64,000 nucleotides of DNA from Coprinellus micaceus (lineage: Eukaryota; Basidiomycota; Agaricomycetes; Agaricales; Psathyrellaceae), in the NCBI GenBank assembly GCA_951394405.1, contig OX596339.1, positions 1,116,001 through 1,180,000 of the forward strand. Reading direction: 5' to 3'. Shown here in pieces: positions 22,071 to 33,597 of this stretch. Numbering within the stretch: position 1 is the first letter of the stretch; each line of letters starts with the position of its first letter. The notes beneath the pieces were generated by a model, which worked only from the letters and a program-made list of their open reading frames with translations, had not been told where the DNA came from and did not search any database. A program made the position numbers and the translations under genes.

Positions 22071-24865
22071 ATGCCCCCAAAGTACTCCCATGTCAAGAAG
22101 CGCTCAGCAGCTGGCCTCCTCAGGCCCAGCGCTAGCACGACCTCCAACCTCATAAGAGAGAGCTACGATCCCCATGCACACCAGCCACAATACCAACAGC
22201 ATATCCAGCTCAACACCAACCACTTCCCAATCCTCGGCATTCAGCCCAACTCTATCCTCCCCAGCATCAGCAAGGACCTAAGCCAGGCCATGGCAGCCGT
22301 CGCACATCTTGAGCGCTCCATTGCGAGGCTTCTGCTTCTGCGGTTCGAGTGGGACATGGCGCGGCTGTACTCGACGAGGTTGTCTGTCCTTGCGATCACA
22401 GCGGTCCCCGTGTTGGTGGCGAGGTTGGCAGAGCAGGGCGGTCCTGGTTGGGTTGCGATGAATTCGGAGAACGAGGAGGTGAAGGAGTTCTTCCGACAGG
22501 TTATTGCAATGGACATGAGAGAGGCTGGGGAGCGGGTCGCGACAAAGAGTGTGCTCTGGAGTTACACTGCTTTGCGGAGATTTGTGAGTTCAATGTATTT
22601 CTTCGTGGATTCCCCTCATTGAATATCCTAGGCACTCGCCCACAACGTCCCGATCTCCTCTGATAAAGGGCTACACTCTCTACGCCTCCTCCCCTTCTTC
22701 CCCGATCTCAAGGCCCACGTAGACTGGCTTGAAGCCCAACCCCCGCCTGTCTTCGAGAAACCCGGCTTCTTCGGCGGTCTCGAGCAGGGCTACCGCATCC
22801 TCGAAGAGACTTGCGTCGAAATGGGCTTCGACCTCGGGATCGACATACACGACAACTACGACCTGACCATCCCCAGCACCGTCTCTGTTCTCCACCCAGA
22901 CGGGGTCCAGTTCCCCGCTGCTGGGGGCAGCTCTAATTCGGGCACTACAACCACCGAAATGCTCAGAGCATCCCTTGCGGAGAACCCAGAGCTCGCTAAC
23001 GCCGCTATCACTTACACGCTATCCCCAACTGCGGAGACGCGTTTGAAGTTGAGGTTGGGGTACACGAGGCTCGTGCAGACGATGTGGAAAGTCGCGAGGG
23101 AGTTTGATGTGCGAGGGTATGGGCAGGTGTTGCGGGACAAGTTGACAGTCAAGTGGTGTGAGTGCGGCTGCTCGACGGAGCACTTGGGTGAGGTTTGTGA
23201 GAAGACAGTGAGGGAAGAGGAGGAGGAACGAGAGAAGCACAAGGATGGGATTTGGGGAGGAGGGGATATTACTGTTGACGCCTATGGACCGTTCATTGAG
23301 GACGACAAGTGGGGCAACATTGCCAAGGGGAGAGGCGCAGACGCCAGCGTGAATTCGTCGTCAGCCTTGCAAACCAGAGATACCAACGCCAATGGGAAGT
23401 CGTCTGGAAAGAAGAAGTCCAAAGCTCCCCCAGTTGACGAAGAGAAGTTAGCCCGCCACGCTGAGTTGAAGAAGCTGGTCTGGGATGGGCGAGGGAGTGG
23501 CGTCTATGCCTGGGAGACGTACAATGAGGAGGATATATGGGAAGTTGAGCTCGATTTTGGAACTGGGAAGAAGCGGTACGGCGCCTTATCTACCGTACGC
23601 CTACTCTCCGAGTTACTTACCATGTCTACAGGAAGAAACGAGCACCAGAACCATCGGAGGAGGACGCGCAACCTCTCATCCCTGGATGGAGGCAGATACC
23701 GCGAAGCGTCAAGCGAAAGAAGAAGTTCCTGCAGAAGGCAACTGCGGTGTTCCTCGAAGACCTTCGGGGCCACGACGACGACGACGAATCTCAGAATGGA
23801 GAACAGAACCCTTTCGAGGAAGAAGAAGCCCAGATGACCATTGGCGAGATGATGGAATGGAGGTACATCAAGGCGGAGCAAGTGAAGGAGTTGGTGAGTC
23901 TTCAGCCTTTCGTTATTATGGGTTCGCCCTTGGAACTGACCTCATCCGTGCCAGGGCAACTCTGCATTTAACAGCGGGAAGTACAATGAAGCTGTTGCGT
24001 ACTACCGACAGGCGCAAGAAATTGAGCCTGAGCTCCCTCATTATACCTTGAACTTGGCCGCCGCTTACCTCAAGCTGAATCAGTACGTAGTCTCGACGCA
24101 CAATCGCGCAATACTGTTTTGATGTTCACGACTCCTTTAGATGGATCGACGCGGAGAAAGCTTGCACACGAGCGCTATCGCAACACCGAAGCAGCAAAGG
24201 CTTGTGGCGCCGAGCAAAAGCACGCGAGATGCAAAGCAAAATCAAGGAAGCCATCGAGGGTATGTAACCCCCTCCCCCTTCTCAGACCCTTTTTCACCCA
24301 CTTCCATCCAGACTACCGAGCTCTCATCCGGCTGCAACCATACAACACTAACGCCATGATGGACTTGTTAACACTTCTCCATCGACCACCAGAAGGCCGC
24401 CCTCCAGACGACGCCACCTTGCCCGAAGATAACCCCTGGAATATAAACCTCAGACCTGAGACAGAAGCCGAGCTCGATGTTCTTTACAAGACGCTGGGTA
24501 TGACAAAGCCGAAGCGCCCCAAACCTATTCCGTTCGCGAGGACGATGGCGGATGAATCGTATTTGAGCGTCTTGCCAGCCGACCCGAGAAATGAGATGCT
24601 GAATGGACTTTCAGACTCATGGGGAGCAAACGGTGCGAACGGCAGTGGGAGTGGTGCCACCAGGGCCGGGACAGTTTCAATGGAAGATGAGGACGAGGGC
24701 GGTATGTCAGGCGCCGCTGCGAAGGGGAAGCTGAAGTCTGGGAAGGCAAGGGGTAAAGAAAAGAAGGAGGACCTTGGAAGGTCAGGTCTCATGAAGAGCG
24801 CTGCGCCAGAGTACGGCGTGCTTTACTTCACCTGGGATAGATACGTGATTCGAAGGGCTGACTGA
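22071..24865 (+). CDS. TPR-repeat protein (839 aa)
   Basis: Exons 22071-22583, 22632-23575, 23632-23893, 23955-24082, 24141-24259 and 24312-24865 give 839 residues. Three tandem tetratricopeptide repeats lie at about 573-680 (NSAFNSGKYNEAVAYYRQAQ; LNLAAAYLKLNQWIDAEKAC; then ALIRLQP). TPRs are protein-docking surfaces, often for chaperones. The N-terminal half is helical without a known domain and carries a cysteine cluster WCECGCSTEHLGEVC near residue 345. A highly basic/acidic linker (SGKKKSKAPP, DLRGHDDDDESQN) precedes the TPRs. The C-terminus ends in a short hydrophobic block (YGVLYFTWDRYVIRRAD) that looks conserved. Partners are unknown. Confidence 0.8.
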
Positions 24866-25284
24866 TCTATCGCCCAGCCGTTTGTTGCTTTTGATTTCAG
24901 ATCGCCAAATCGCTGTTGTTGTACTTGTACGTTGCTTCATCTGTCAGGCTTTTGAATATGTTGTACAGGTGCTCTCACTATGCTCTTATCTTATCTAGAG
25001 GAAGGAAGGCTTCGCAGTTGTATGTTACCCAGGATTTGGGGTTTGCTATGTATATCAGCCTATGGACACGAGACCATTGACATGATGGGATTTATCACTT
25101 GACTATTGAAGGTGTCGTTCCTTATCAATTCGGAATTGGAGGGCGTCATAGAAGCGACTGCCATACAGCTCGGCACATTCCCTTGGCTCTTTCAAGATAA
25201 AGAAGGGGCAACCGGTATATAACAGGTCGTGGGTTGCGTTCTGGCCCCCTTCCCTGACGCTTCTAGGACCCCCCGGCTTCTGCG
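24866..25284. other. Intergenic upstream of formamidase A
   Basis: TPR-gene 3' UTR and formamidase A promoter. TTATCT/AGATAA-type hexamers near 24987-24997 and 25196 resemble GATA-factor sites used in fungal nitrogen control, but such short motifs also occur by chance. A TATA box is listed separately. Confidence 0.4.
25216..25222 (+). promoter_or_regulatory. TATA box of formamidase A
   Basis: TATATAA in the context GGTATATAACAGGTCG, 63 bp before the ATG. The second formamidase has nearly the same context, GGTATAAAACGGGTCG, so the core promoter seems to have been duplicated and kept. Confidence 0.6.
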
Positions 25285-27533
25285 ATGGCCAAGACAGCAG
25301 AGAACTCCAAGGCTTTCCCTACTTTGGTCTCAGTGAGTTGCACCGTTTCTAGGATTCAGGGTTCGGAAAACTGATCATCACATACCCAGGTTGACCCCTT
25401 CGCGTAGGTTACTTATACCTCGTCAAGTTCGGCTCAAGATTACCTGACTACATCCGCCTTCAACACATCCAGCCCTGCGAACCGACAGAAGGTGAGGTCC
25501 CCCCCTTTACCCTCACGTACTCTGGTACTGAGACTTCACATCTCAAGGGTCTTCACAATCGCTGGCAGTATGCATCCATGCCGTTTAAGCACTCCGATAC
25601 CCCATCTCTGACTTCTTTCCAGCCCCGACATCCCACCGTTTGCGACCGTGAAACCTGGTGAAGTCTTCAAGATCCAATGCCACGACTGGACTGGAGGGCA
25701 AATCAGGAACAACGACAATAGCGATGATGTTCGCGACGTCAACCTGACCGAGGTCCACAACCTCTCCGGGCCTGTGGCAGTCGAGGGATCCGAGCCCGGA
25801 GATTGTCTTGTGGTTGATATCCTGGATGGTGCGTTTCTTGTCCTCCTCGAACTTCGTAAGGGACCACCCGAGCTGATGGGCGCCTATTGGTGCAGTTCAA
25901 CCTTTCGAGAACATGCCGTGGGGATTCACAGTAAGCCACCATTCCAGACACTCTAGTTTCTTACCCCCGCTCATCTATAACAGGGCATCTTCGAACTCCA
26001 AAATGGCAGGGGACTTTTTGGTATGGCGAACTCGATATCTCAAGGTCCAGCCTTGCATTGAACTCCCCTTCAAGCGACCGAATTCCAAAGTCGCGCCGCC
26101 AAAGCCATATGGGATATCGAAGGCATATACGCTTCCTCCAGACACATCCCTGGCGTGCGCTTCGCGGGAATTCCCCATCCTGGCCTGATCGGCACAGCAC
26201 CCTCTCAGGAGTTGCTGAACACCTGGAACCAGCGTGAGACAGGGTTGATCAAGGAGCTTGGGGCGAAATCGGTTCCGCCAGTGGCCTACCCGCCAGAGCC
26301 CAAGGGTGCGTATGTGGGGCAGGATTTGTCCGATGAGGTTAGGGGGAAGATTTATAGGGAAGGTGCGAGGACGATTCCGGGAAGGGAGCACGGAGGGAAC
26401 TGCGACGTATGTATCACCGCTCTGCTCTTACCATCCGGCCATGTTGACGTGGCTTAGATCAAAAATCTCTCAAAGTGAGTAATGCATGTTCGCCGCCCGA
26501 ACCGTCTGGTTGAATCGGCGTAGGGGTTCCCGGTGCTATTTCCCTGTCTTCGTCAATGGTGCAAACTTATCGGTTGGAGACCTTCACTTTTCTCAAGGGG
26601 ATGGGGAGGTGCGAACATTTGCTGCTGTAATAGTGCCTGCAGAACTGACCGCAGCTCCGCCTTGTACGACTTTGTCTGTCAGATGTCCTTCTGCGGAGCC
26701 ATCGAGATGGTAAGGATCGCACTCTCCCCGGCGTCCAGAGCTGAACTACTTCCTCGGATAGGCCGGCATCATCACGTTCAAGACAAGTATCATCAAGGGA
26801 GGTGTGGAGAAGTTCGCCCTGAAGCAGCCCATCTTCGTGGTATGTGCCCGCCGAAGGTGCCTCTTGGGTCAAACGCTCAACAGCCCCTCGGAGTAGCCTT
26901 CGCCCATCGATCCTGTCTACTCGCAGAAGCTTGTCTTCGAGGGCATTGGTGTAGACATTCGTACGCAACTTTAGTTCGACCGCCTAAGCCACTCTTCCCG
27001 ACCTCTCCTTTAGATGGGACTGGGAAGCAGTACAACATGGACGCGTGAGCACTTTCAAACCACCTTCACGCTCCTGTGTAGTTAACGCGCCTACAAGCAC
27101 TGTCGCGTATAAGCAAGCTGCATTGAACGCCATTGCATACTTGCAGAAGCTGGGCTACAGTGCGTTACTCTTCCTTCCGGTGCCTCAGCTTCCCCTTAAC
27201 CGGTTGATCAATGCCCATATACAGCGAGAGAACAAGCTTGTGAGTACCGTTGATTCAGTCCAACAGCGTCTCATTGCTCACCTCTTCCATCTTCTAGACC
27301 TTCTCCTGTCCGCCGCACCTATCGAGAGCCACGTCGGCGCAATCGTCGACTCGCCGAATGCCTGCGTTACTCTTGGCATCCCTGCAGGGATATTTGAGCA
27401 GGTGCGCCTCTATCTATCCATCGAAGCGCGGGGCTTTGTCTAAAGGTATCCGCAGGATATCCTCCCCAAGCCTGAAGGTCTGGAGAAGAGGGATTATGGA
27501 CAATGTGCCATTCGAAGTGATGGAGTCGTCTAG
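25285..27533 (+). CDS. Formamidase (acetamidase/formamidase family), copy A, 423 aa
   Basis: Eighteen exons: 25285-25332, 25390-25403, 25473-25491, 25548-25567, 25623-25828, 25896-25930, 25984-26020, 26075-26406, 26458-26474, 26524-26608, 26683-26709, 26762-26839, 26897-26960, 27014-27044, 27098-27159, 27225-27239, 27298-27401, 27456-27533. The product hydrolyses formamide to formate and ammonia in the cytosol. Family blocks run the whole length: LHNRWHPDIPPF, CHDWTGGQIRNND, WDIEGIYASSRHIPGVRFAG, GARTIPGREHGGNCD, VGDLHFSQGDGE, CGAIEMAGIITF, LLLSAAPIESHVGAIVDSPN and CVTLGIP. It keeps the DWTGGQI block that copy B has changed. A tandem duplicate follows 615 bp downstream on the same strand. Acetamide as an alternative substrate cannot be excluded. 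Confidence 0.93.
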
Positions 27534-28148
27534 AGGGGGTGCTTCTAACAATCCTAACTTTGGATCGAGGCGGAGGTAACGAATGGATTGGCAAATTTGC
27601 TGTGTACTAATACTGTCTCGACGCGGGCTTTCCAACCCTAGTACGAATGTGCATGTTATTATTTGGAAGAGTACGCCATGCCGACGCTGGAAGATGAATT
27701 CAATCACCTCGGCCCACCCAGCCATCCTTCCTTACCAAGCTCTGGAAGCACAGTAAGCATTTTCGATCCTTCGACCCTCCGAGGCTCTTGCCCCAGGAGC
27801 GATGTAAGGTAGGAGGGCAGCTAACTGGGCGCTCTGGAAAGAGACTGAGTCGATATTTAGATTGATTAGTAACAACTTCGGACCCCGAACCACCCTTATC
27901 TGCTATTTACTGGGTGCCTTAGTCAGAGGGTTGGGAATTCGAAGGGTGTCGTCTACTAGTATTGGCCCTGGATCGGAGGTCGGCCATGTCAATCATCGCC
28001 GCACAGTTAGGCGCCTTCGTGGAGTTATTTCGAGATTGCGAAGGGGGAGACCAGGGGTATAAAACGGGTCGCGGTGTATTTCGACATAACTGCATCATCT
28101 ACATCGAGTTCGTTCTCTTGCTAACGCTTCTAGTGCCCCACAACCACA
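27534..28148. other. Intergenic between the two formamidase genes
   Basis: Formamidase A 3' UTR and formamidase B promoter. No third partial copy was seen. Confidence 0.45.
28058..28064 (+). promoter_or_regulatory. TATA box of formamidase B
   Basis: TATAAAA in the context GGTATAAAACGGGTCG, 85 bp before the ATG, and closely alike to the copy A core promoter. Confidence 0.6.
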
Positions 28149-30387
28149 ATGGCAAAGACAACAGAGAATGAACCCAGCCCTTTCCCAACTTTGATTTCGG
28201 TCGGTTACATCAGTGCATGTCGAGATTGGGGTATGAGAAACTAACCAAAATGCTGACAGGTCGACCCCTTCGTGTAGGCACTTGATTTCCCTTTACTATG
28301 CTGGATAGTGCTTGATAAATTCCCCCTCCATTATGCGTTTAGCCCTGCGAATCAGCAGAAGGTACGCACTCCATCACCTACCCAACCGGCACACTTGTAT
28401 TCACGCGTCGCACGAAGGGTATACACAACCGCTGGCAGTATGTAGCCACTCCACTTCTCCTATATTTTCGACCTAACCTCTTCTCAGCACTGACATCCCG
28501 CCCTTCGCCACCGTCAAACCCGGGGAGGTCTTCAAGATCCAATGCCACGAGACCTCCGGAGGACAGGCTGTCAACAGCGACAACAGTGATGACATTCGCT
28601 TCACAGACCTCTCACAGATGCACTACCTGTCTGGGCCTGTAGCTATCGAAGGAGCTGAGCCGGGTGATTGCCTTGTGGTTGATATTCTGGATGGTTCGTC
28701 TCGTGTTCTAGCTTAGGGTCAAATGGAACTGATGGGCGCCTATTTCTGTAGTTCAACCATTCGAGAGCATGCCATGGGGATACACTGTAGGCTTACACGA
28801 CCGCTATTTCCACAGCCTCTCTCACATATGAATCAGGGTATCTTCGAACTGGAAGGCGGTCCGGGAGGGCTTTTTGGTACGTCATAAGTCCCCTAAGGCC
28901 CCGGAGCTCAACCGGATCCCTAATCACCCCTTTGTAGCAACCGAATTCCAAACCCACGCCGCCAAAGCCATATGGGACTTCGAGGGAATATACGCTTCCT
29001 CTCGACACATCCCTGGCGTGCGCTTCGCGGGGATCCCCCACCCAGGAATCATTGGCACAGCGCCCTCGCACGACCTGCTGAACACCTGGAACGAGCGCGA
29101 GACCGGGCTAATCAAAGAGGTGGGTGAAAAGCCCGGCCCCCCTGTGGCGTCGCCTCCAGACCCCAAGGGTGCCTATGTTGGGCAGGATTTGCCTGATGAG
29201 TTGAGGGCGAGAATCTATCGAGAGGGTGCGAGGACCATTCCTGGAAGGGAGCACGGAGGAAACTGTGATGTGCGTGTGCCCCATTTCAGTTCATGGCGCC
29301 TGGCTCTGCTGACGTCGTGAGCATGTTTAGATCAAGAATCTCTCTAAGTAAGTAGTGTCCCATCCATCCCCAGAAAGGATCGCTCATGGGCCGGACTACC
29401 GTAGGGGATCTCGCTGCTATCTCCCCGTCTTCATCAAGGGTGCCAACCTCTCCGTTGGAGACCTTCACTTCTCTCAAGGAGATGGCGAGGTATGAAAGGG
29501 TGATTTTTTTGACGGGCGTTCAAGTCGATACTGACCGACTGTCGCTCCACTTGCTAGATGACGTTCTGTGGAGCCATTGAAATGGTGAGTATCAGTCTCT
29601 CCCACCACGTCTCATGCTGAAGCTCGTTCAGGCCGGCATTGTCACGTTCAAGACAAGTATTATAAAGGGAGGCGTTGAGAAGTTCGCTCTGAAGCAACCC
29701 ATTTTTGTGGTATACGCTATCCCCCAGTTAATCCTCGCGGAAAGTGCTGACTCCCTTGGACGTAGCCTTCCCCCATCGACCCCGTGTACTCCAAGCAGCT
29801 GGTTTTCGAGGGTATTAGCGTGGACATCCGTACGCACCTTCGTCACTTTCGAGCATTTATTGCTGACATTTCCTTAGATGGGACTGGAAAGCAGTACAAT
29901 ATGGACGCGTGAGTCCTTTTAACATTCCTCGTCTACTTTATCTCTCAGGCATACTCCGAAGTACTGTCGCGTATAAGCAAGCCGCATTGAACGCCATCGC
30001 GTACTTGCAGAAGCTTGGTTACAGTATGTCTTTCCCTTCGGCAAATTGTGTGTCTCAATAACCAATTCTTTCACGCCCAATGAAGCGAGGCAGCAGGCCT
30101 GTGAGTACCAAGTGCACTTACGTTCACCCCGTCACTCACTCACTTTTCAAGACCTCCTCCTGTCGGCTGCACCCATCGAGAGCCATGTAGCCGCGCTCGT
30201 CGACTCTCCGAACGCCTGCGTTACGCTTGGTATTCCCACAGGCATATTCGAGCAGGTGCGCCAATAGATGCTCACAAGAACGTATATATAGAGCTAAGGA
30301 TATTACTAGGATATCCTTCCCAAGCCCGAAGGTCTAGAGAAGAGGGATTACGGGCAGTGCGCTATTCGTAGTGATGGGGTGGTCTGA
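28149..30387 (+). CDS. Formamidase (acetamidase/formamidase family), copy B, 425 aa
   Basis: Eighteen exons: 28149-28199, 28260-28273, 28343-28361, 28418-28437, 28488-28693, 28752-28786, 28837-28876, 28938-29269, 29331-29347, 29405-29489, 29558-29584, 29632-29709, 29766-29829, 29878-29908, 29962-30023, 30086-30100, 30152-30255, 30310-30387. Exon lengths equal those of copy A except exons 1 and 7, each one codon longer, so this is a tandem duplicate. Most family blocks are intact (WDFEGIYASSRHIPGVRFAG, GARTIPGREHGGNCD, VGDLHFSQGDGE, LLLSAAPIESHVAALVDSPN). In exon 5 the DWTGGQIRNND block of copy A reads ETSGGQAVNSD, which may alter substrate use. Complete frame with no stops, so probably functional. 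Confidence 0.92.
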
Positions 30388-31222
30388 AGCAGAGCGCTTC
30401 TCCTCGCGGTTAATCGAGCTTCAGAAATCCCTGTAAATTGTCGTTCGTAGAGAATAAGTTTACTATGAGGCCTCTTCGTTGCCATTGTAACCTACCCAAT
30501 TTCGTACGTGTAACTCTCGTCTTCGACAATGATATAGCGTTCTTCGCTCAATCGCTCGGCAAATCAGTACGCGAGTTTATGCGACCGCCCAAATAAAGCT
30601 ATATATCCCTTTAAGGAGATTCCTCTTTACTTTCCCTCATACTCAAGACCCAAAGTCCGCAAATGCCTACTCCCCGCGCGAGAAGGCGCCCAGCACGGGC
30701 GCTTGTTGATTTCCTAATTTGGGAGGTGTGGGTGGCGATGCTCATGCACGTGTTTCGGCGTCTTGGTTCAATTTCCTTCAAACCTTGAACCGCTCAGCTT
30801 CTCTTTAGACTTTCTCTCAATCTTCATTTGAAGTCTCCGCCATTCTCTATCACACCCCAGATTCAACGAAGAGATACCACAACCTCCTACCACGACTGGG
30901 ACGAAACTCGACCATCCAAATCCGAAGATTCCCAGCAGGAAAACATCCGAAGTGGACCCTTCAATTAGGTTGGCATGCAGGAATCAGGCAAGAGGGCGTT
31001 GCAGGTACGCCTTTTTCTCGAACGGAGTCGATCTTTTTGCTTCAACAGGTTGCATTTGAAGGAGAGGACGAATATACCTATAGGCATTCTGAGTCCAACC
31101 GAGTCCAAACCCGGTATTACGAAGCAGAAACGGTGCGTTCTTGGTGGTGTCCAAGGCGATTGGCTTGAACTCAAGCTTGGTCGTACAGAGATATCGATGA
31201 CAACAAACCGCTTCGCAAAGTG
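30388..31222. other. Intergenic, 0.8 kb
   Basis: Formamidase B 3' UTR and promoter/5' UTR of the next gene. A donor-like GTACGC after a short ATG frame at 30975 could mark a 5' UTR intron of the 31223 gene. No gene is supported. Confidence 0.4.
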
Positions 31223-32422
31223 ATGGACCAGAATACGCATTTTGATGCACGCCATCCCCATCAGGCGCCGACATACCCCTTCGTCAGCGACGCCAACGTT
31301 GCTCAGCCTCCTAAGGTCATGACGAGCAAAGATGTCCAAGCACCCACCTCCCTCCCTGCACCCGAATCCTTGCCACAAATCCAGCTTCTACGAACGGCCA
31401 TCGACCTGCTGAAGGCACATGCAGAAGATGCCGGTTCCCACATCGAGCAGCTTCGTGTTATGTTGTCGAACCGCAACACGGATACTGCCACACGTCAGTC
31501 GCGACAGAGGGAACGACTGCTTGAGGAACGCAGAGAGATGGATGCACATAGGGCTCTATGGTCGACGACACAGAAGGTCTCTGCCATCCTCAGCAACGAC
31601 GAGGACACCTTCGAACACCAGCGGCTGTCCGACCAATCACTAGGCCTGTTCAACACCTCTGACCGCCGGCCCTTCCTTAACGAACCATCACGTACTCGTA
31701 ACCACCGTCGCTTGATACCACTGGCACTGGCTGCCAAGGCCGATTATGGTCGAGAACATCGTAATACCCACATACCCGAGCCCAACAACCCATTGTCGCA
31801 CAGTATCAGAGGGAAGGCTGGGACTGCAGCAATATACCGCCAGAGCTCTAACGCGAACCGCCAAGCGCTGGAGGCCCGGATCAAAGATGTCGAGGTCACG
31901 ATGCCAGACTATGTCGGAGACCTCCTCTCCGAGTTTGATTCCCAATCCAATGCCCCTCTATTACCCTTGTCGTCCCCTGCGAAGAAAGCCAACAAACCGT
32001 TACCCCCATCCCATTCTCCGTCTAAACCCCCACGACCACTACACCTTGACGACACCCCTACCACTGGGAGCACTTCATTAGATCTTCCGCGACCTACACA
32101 CAAACCTGCGCCATCCCCAAAGCGGTTCAGCGCCATCTTTTCCTCGTCCTCCTCCAAGAAGTCCCCCGCGTTCTCTATACCATCCCTTTCTCCTATGTCG
32201 CCACCGCCTCTGCCTTCAGCCTCCGTGACTTCACCCCTTCGTTCCAGCATTTCAATGTCGGATATGACTCACGGCACGACCGCCAACCGGCTTTCCGAGT
32301 CCTCAGTGTTCTCTATGGTGTCGATGAGCGAACAACCCCAGCCCCCAGAACAACCGGAGCCCTCAACAGATAAGAAGATCACTTCACGGCTGAAGAAACG
32401 GTTTTCCCGCCTTCGAATGTAG
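31223..32422 (+). CDS. Unknown Ser/Pro-rich protein with coiled coil (399 aa)
   Basis: A single open frame of 399 codons without introns. The start used is the first ATG; the codon before it is GTG. Residues ~50-110 look helical or coiled (LLRTAIDLLKAHAEDAGSHI, then RQRERLLEERREMDAH). Residues ~240-370 are Ser/Pro-rich and probably disordered (PSHSPSKPPRPLHLDD, SSSSKKSPAF). The end is strongly basic (KKITSRLKKRFSRLRM), which could bind membranes or nucleic acid. No family recognised; the length and even codon usage support a real gene. Confidence 0.65.
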   Translation: MDQNTHFDARHPHQAPTYPFVSDANVAQPPKVMTSKDVQAPTSLPAPESLPQIQLLRTAIDLLKAHAEDAGSHIEQLRVMLSNRNTDTATRQSRQRERLLEERREMDAHRALWSTTQKVSAILSNDEDTFEHQRLSDQSLGLFNTSDRRPFLNEPSRTRNHRRLIPLALAAKADYGREHRNTHIPEPNNPLSHSIRGKAGTAAIYRQSSNANRQALEARIKDVEVTMPDYVGDLLSEFDSQSNAPLLPLSSPAKKANKPLPPSHSPSKPPRPLHLDDTPTTGSTSLDLPRPTHKPAPSPKRFSAIFSSSSSKKSPAFSIPSLSPMSPPPLPSASVTSPLRSSISMSDMTHGTTANRLSESSVFSMVSMSEQPQPPEQPEPSTDKKITSRLKKRFSRLRM

Positions 32423-33597
32423 GGAAGACCCATCGGACGACTTTCAGGTACATGTTCAGGTGCGACTCTCGCTTTCACAGTACCCATTCTCGCTGCTCCG
32501 TTTCAACCTTGGTCACGAAATCTATCCATATAGTCATGCTGCACATCTATTATATATGCTTTCATTATTTGTAGACCACGTACATCGCTTTCTACTCGAC
32601 GGACACCGCTCTCTGCCTGACTATACCCCAGTCATGACTATTTAGACCGTCCCTCGTGTCTCGCGCCGCTGCAATTAAATGGTACTGTGCTCTCTTTCTC
32701 GTCCTCGATCACTCGCTCAGTTACCTTGCCCACCAGACAGTACTCTTTTGGAGCCCTTCCGGCTCACTGGCTCAGTCCTTGTCGGGCCTTGCCGAGATCC
32801 TTCCCTACTTCCAATCACACTGGTGTGACCGGCGACTACTTCTACGGGTGCAAACGGACGGGCGCAAATACTTCGACGGGCGCAAAATGAGGGCAGATCG
32901 GGGACCTGATGGTGGCCTCTCGTGGCGCGTTAGGACTACCCTTCCCAAACCTTGGGCCACGAGGATTTGAGTTAAGAACTTTGCGGGAGGCTTTGGTATG
33001 ATAATATTCTTCCTCTTTGTCGTCTCCCAATTGTGTTCCATGGAGCCTCATCATGCAGCAACCGATGCGCACAGCGATAACACCCCTTTGACCTTCATGG
33101 CTTTGCTCGAACTGTCAAGATCGGTCCAGGCAAGTGGTCCTCGCCTCTTCCTTTCGTCGCCATTGTCCGGACGGCGTCCTCATCACCGTCACATCTCGAA
33201 AATATCTTTCTTTTTCTTTTGACGCGTCTGGCACGGGACCTCGTTTACAACGCGTCTCTGCAACGTGTCTTCGCAGCTATCCGCCACAACGGCGTTCACA
33301 ACATATGCCGAGGTGCGTGATGTCCCATTTAGGTTCGATCCTGTCCATGGCCAAAGATGTCATCGAAAGACGCGGCGCGTGTCTTCAGTTTTCTTTCTAG
33401 TTGTTAATTTCACGTCCATTCCCCTTCTGGGTTGTCATTTCTGGTCAACCGACCAGCCCTACTAAAGCAGGGTCCTGGACTCGACTTTGAATCCCCATCC
33501 TCCATTCACTCCCCTCCGTTCCTCCGTCTTTCCCAGTCTTCCCCGCATTTCAAAAGTGTCTGCAACCGTCCTCACTCACCCCCCGACAAGTACGAAG
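32423..33597. other. Intergenic, 1.2 kb
   Basis: 3' UTR of the 31223 gene and a long upstream region of the zinc-finger gene. The frame open upstream of 33598 begins at TTG and was not used. Pyrimidine-rich tracts lie at 33486-33560. A T-loop-like TTTGAATCCCC near 33485 has no tRNA fold around it. Confidence 0.4.

Noticed and set aside
33470..33500. Possible tRNA T-arm (TTTGAATCCCC)
   Set aside because: No acceptor stem, D-arm or anticodon arm could be fitted around it.
33487..33597. N-terminal extension of the zinc-finger protein
   Set aside because: The extended frame begins at TTG. The first ATG in frame is 33598.
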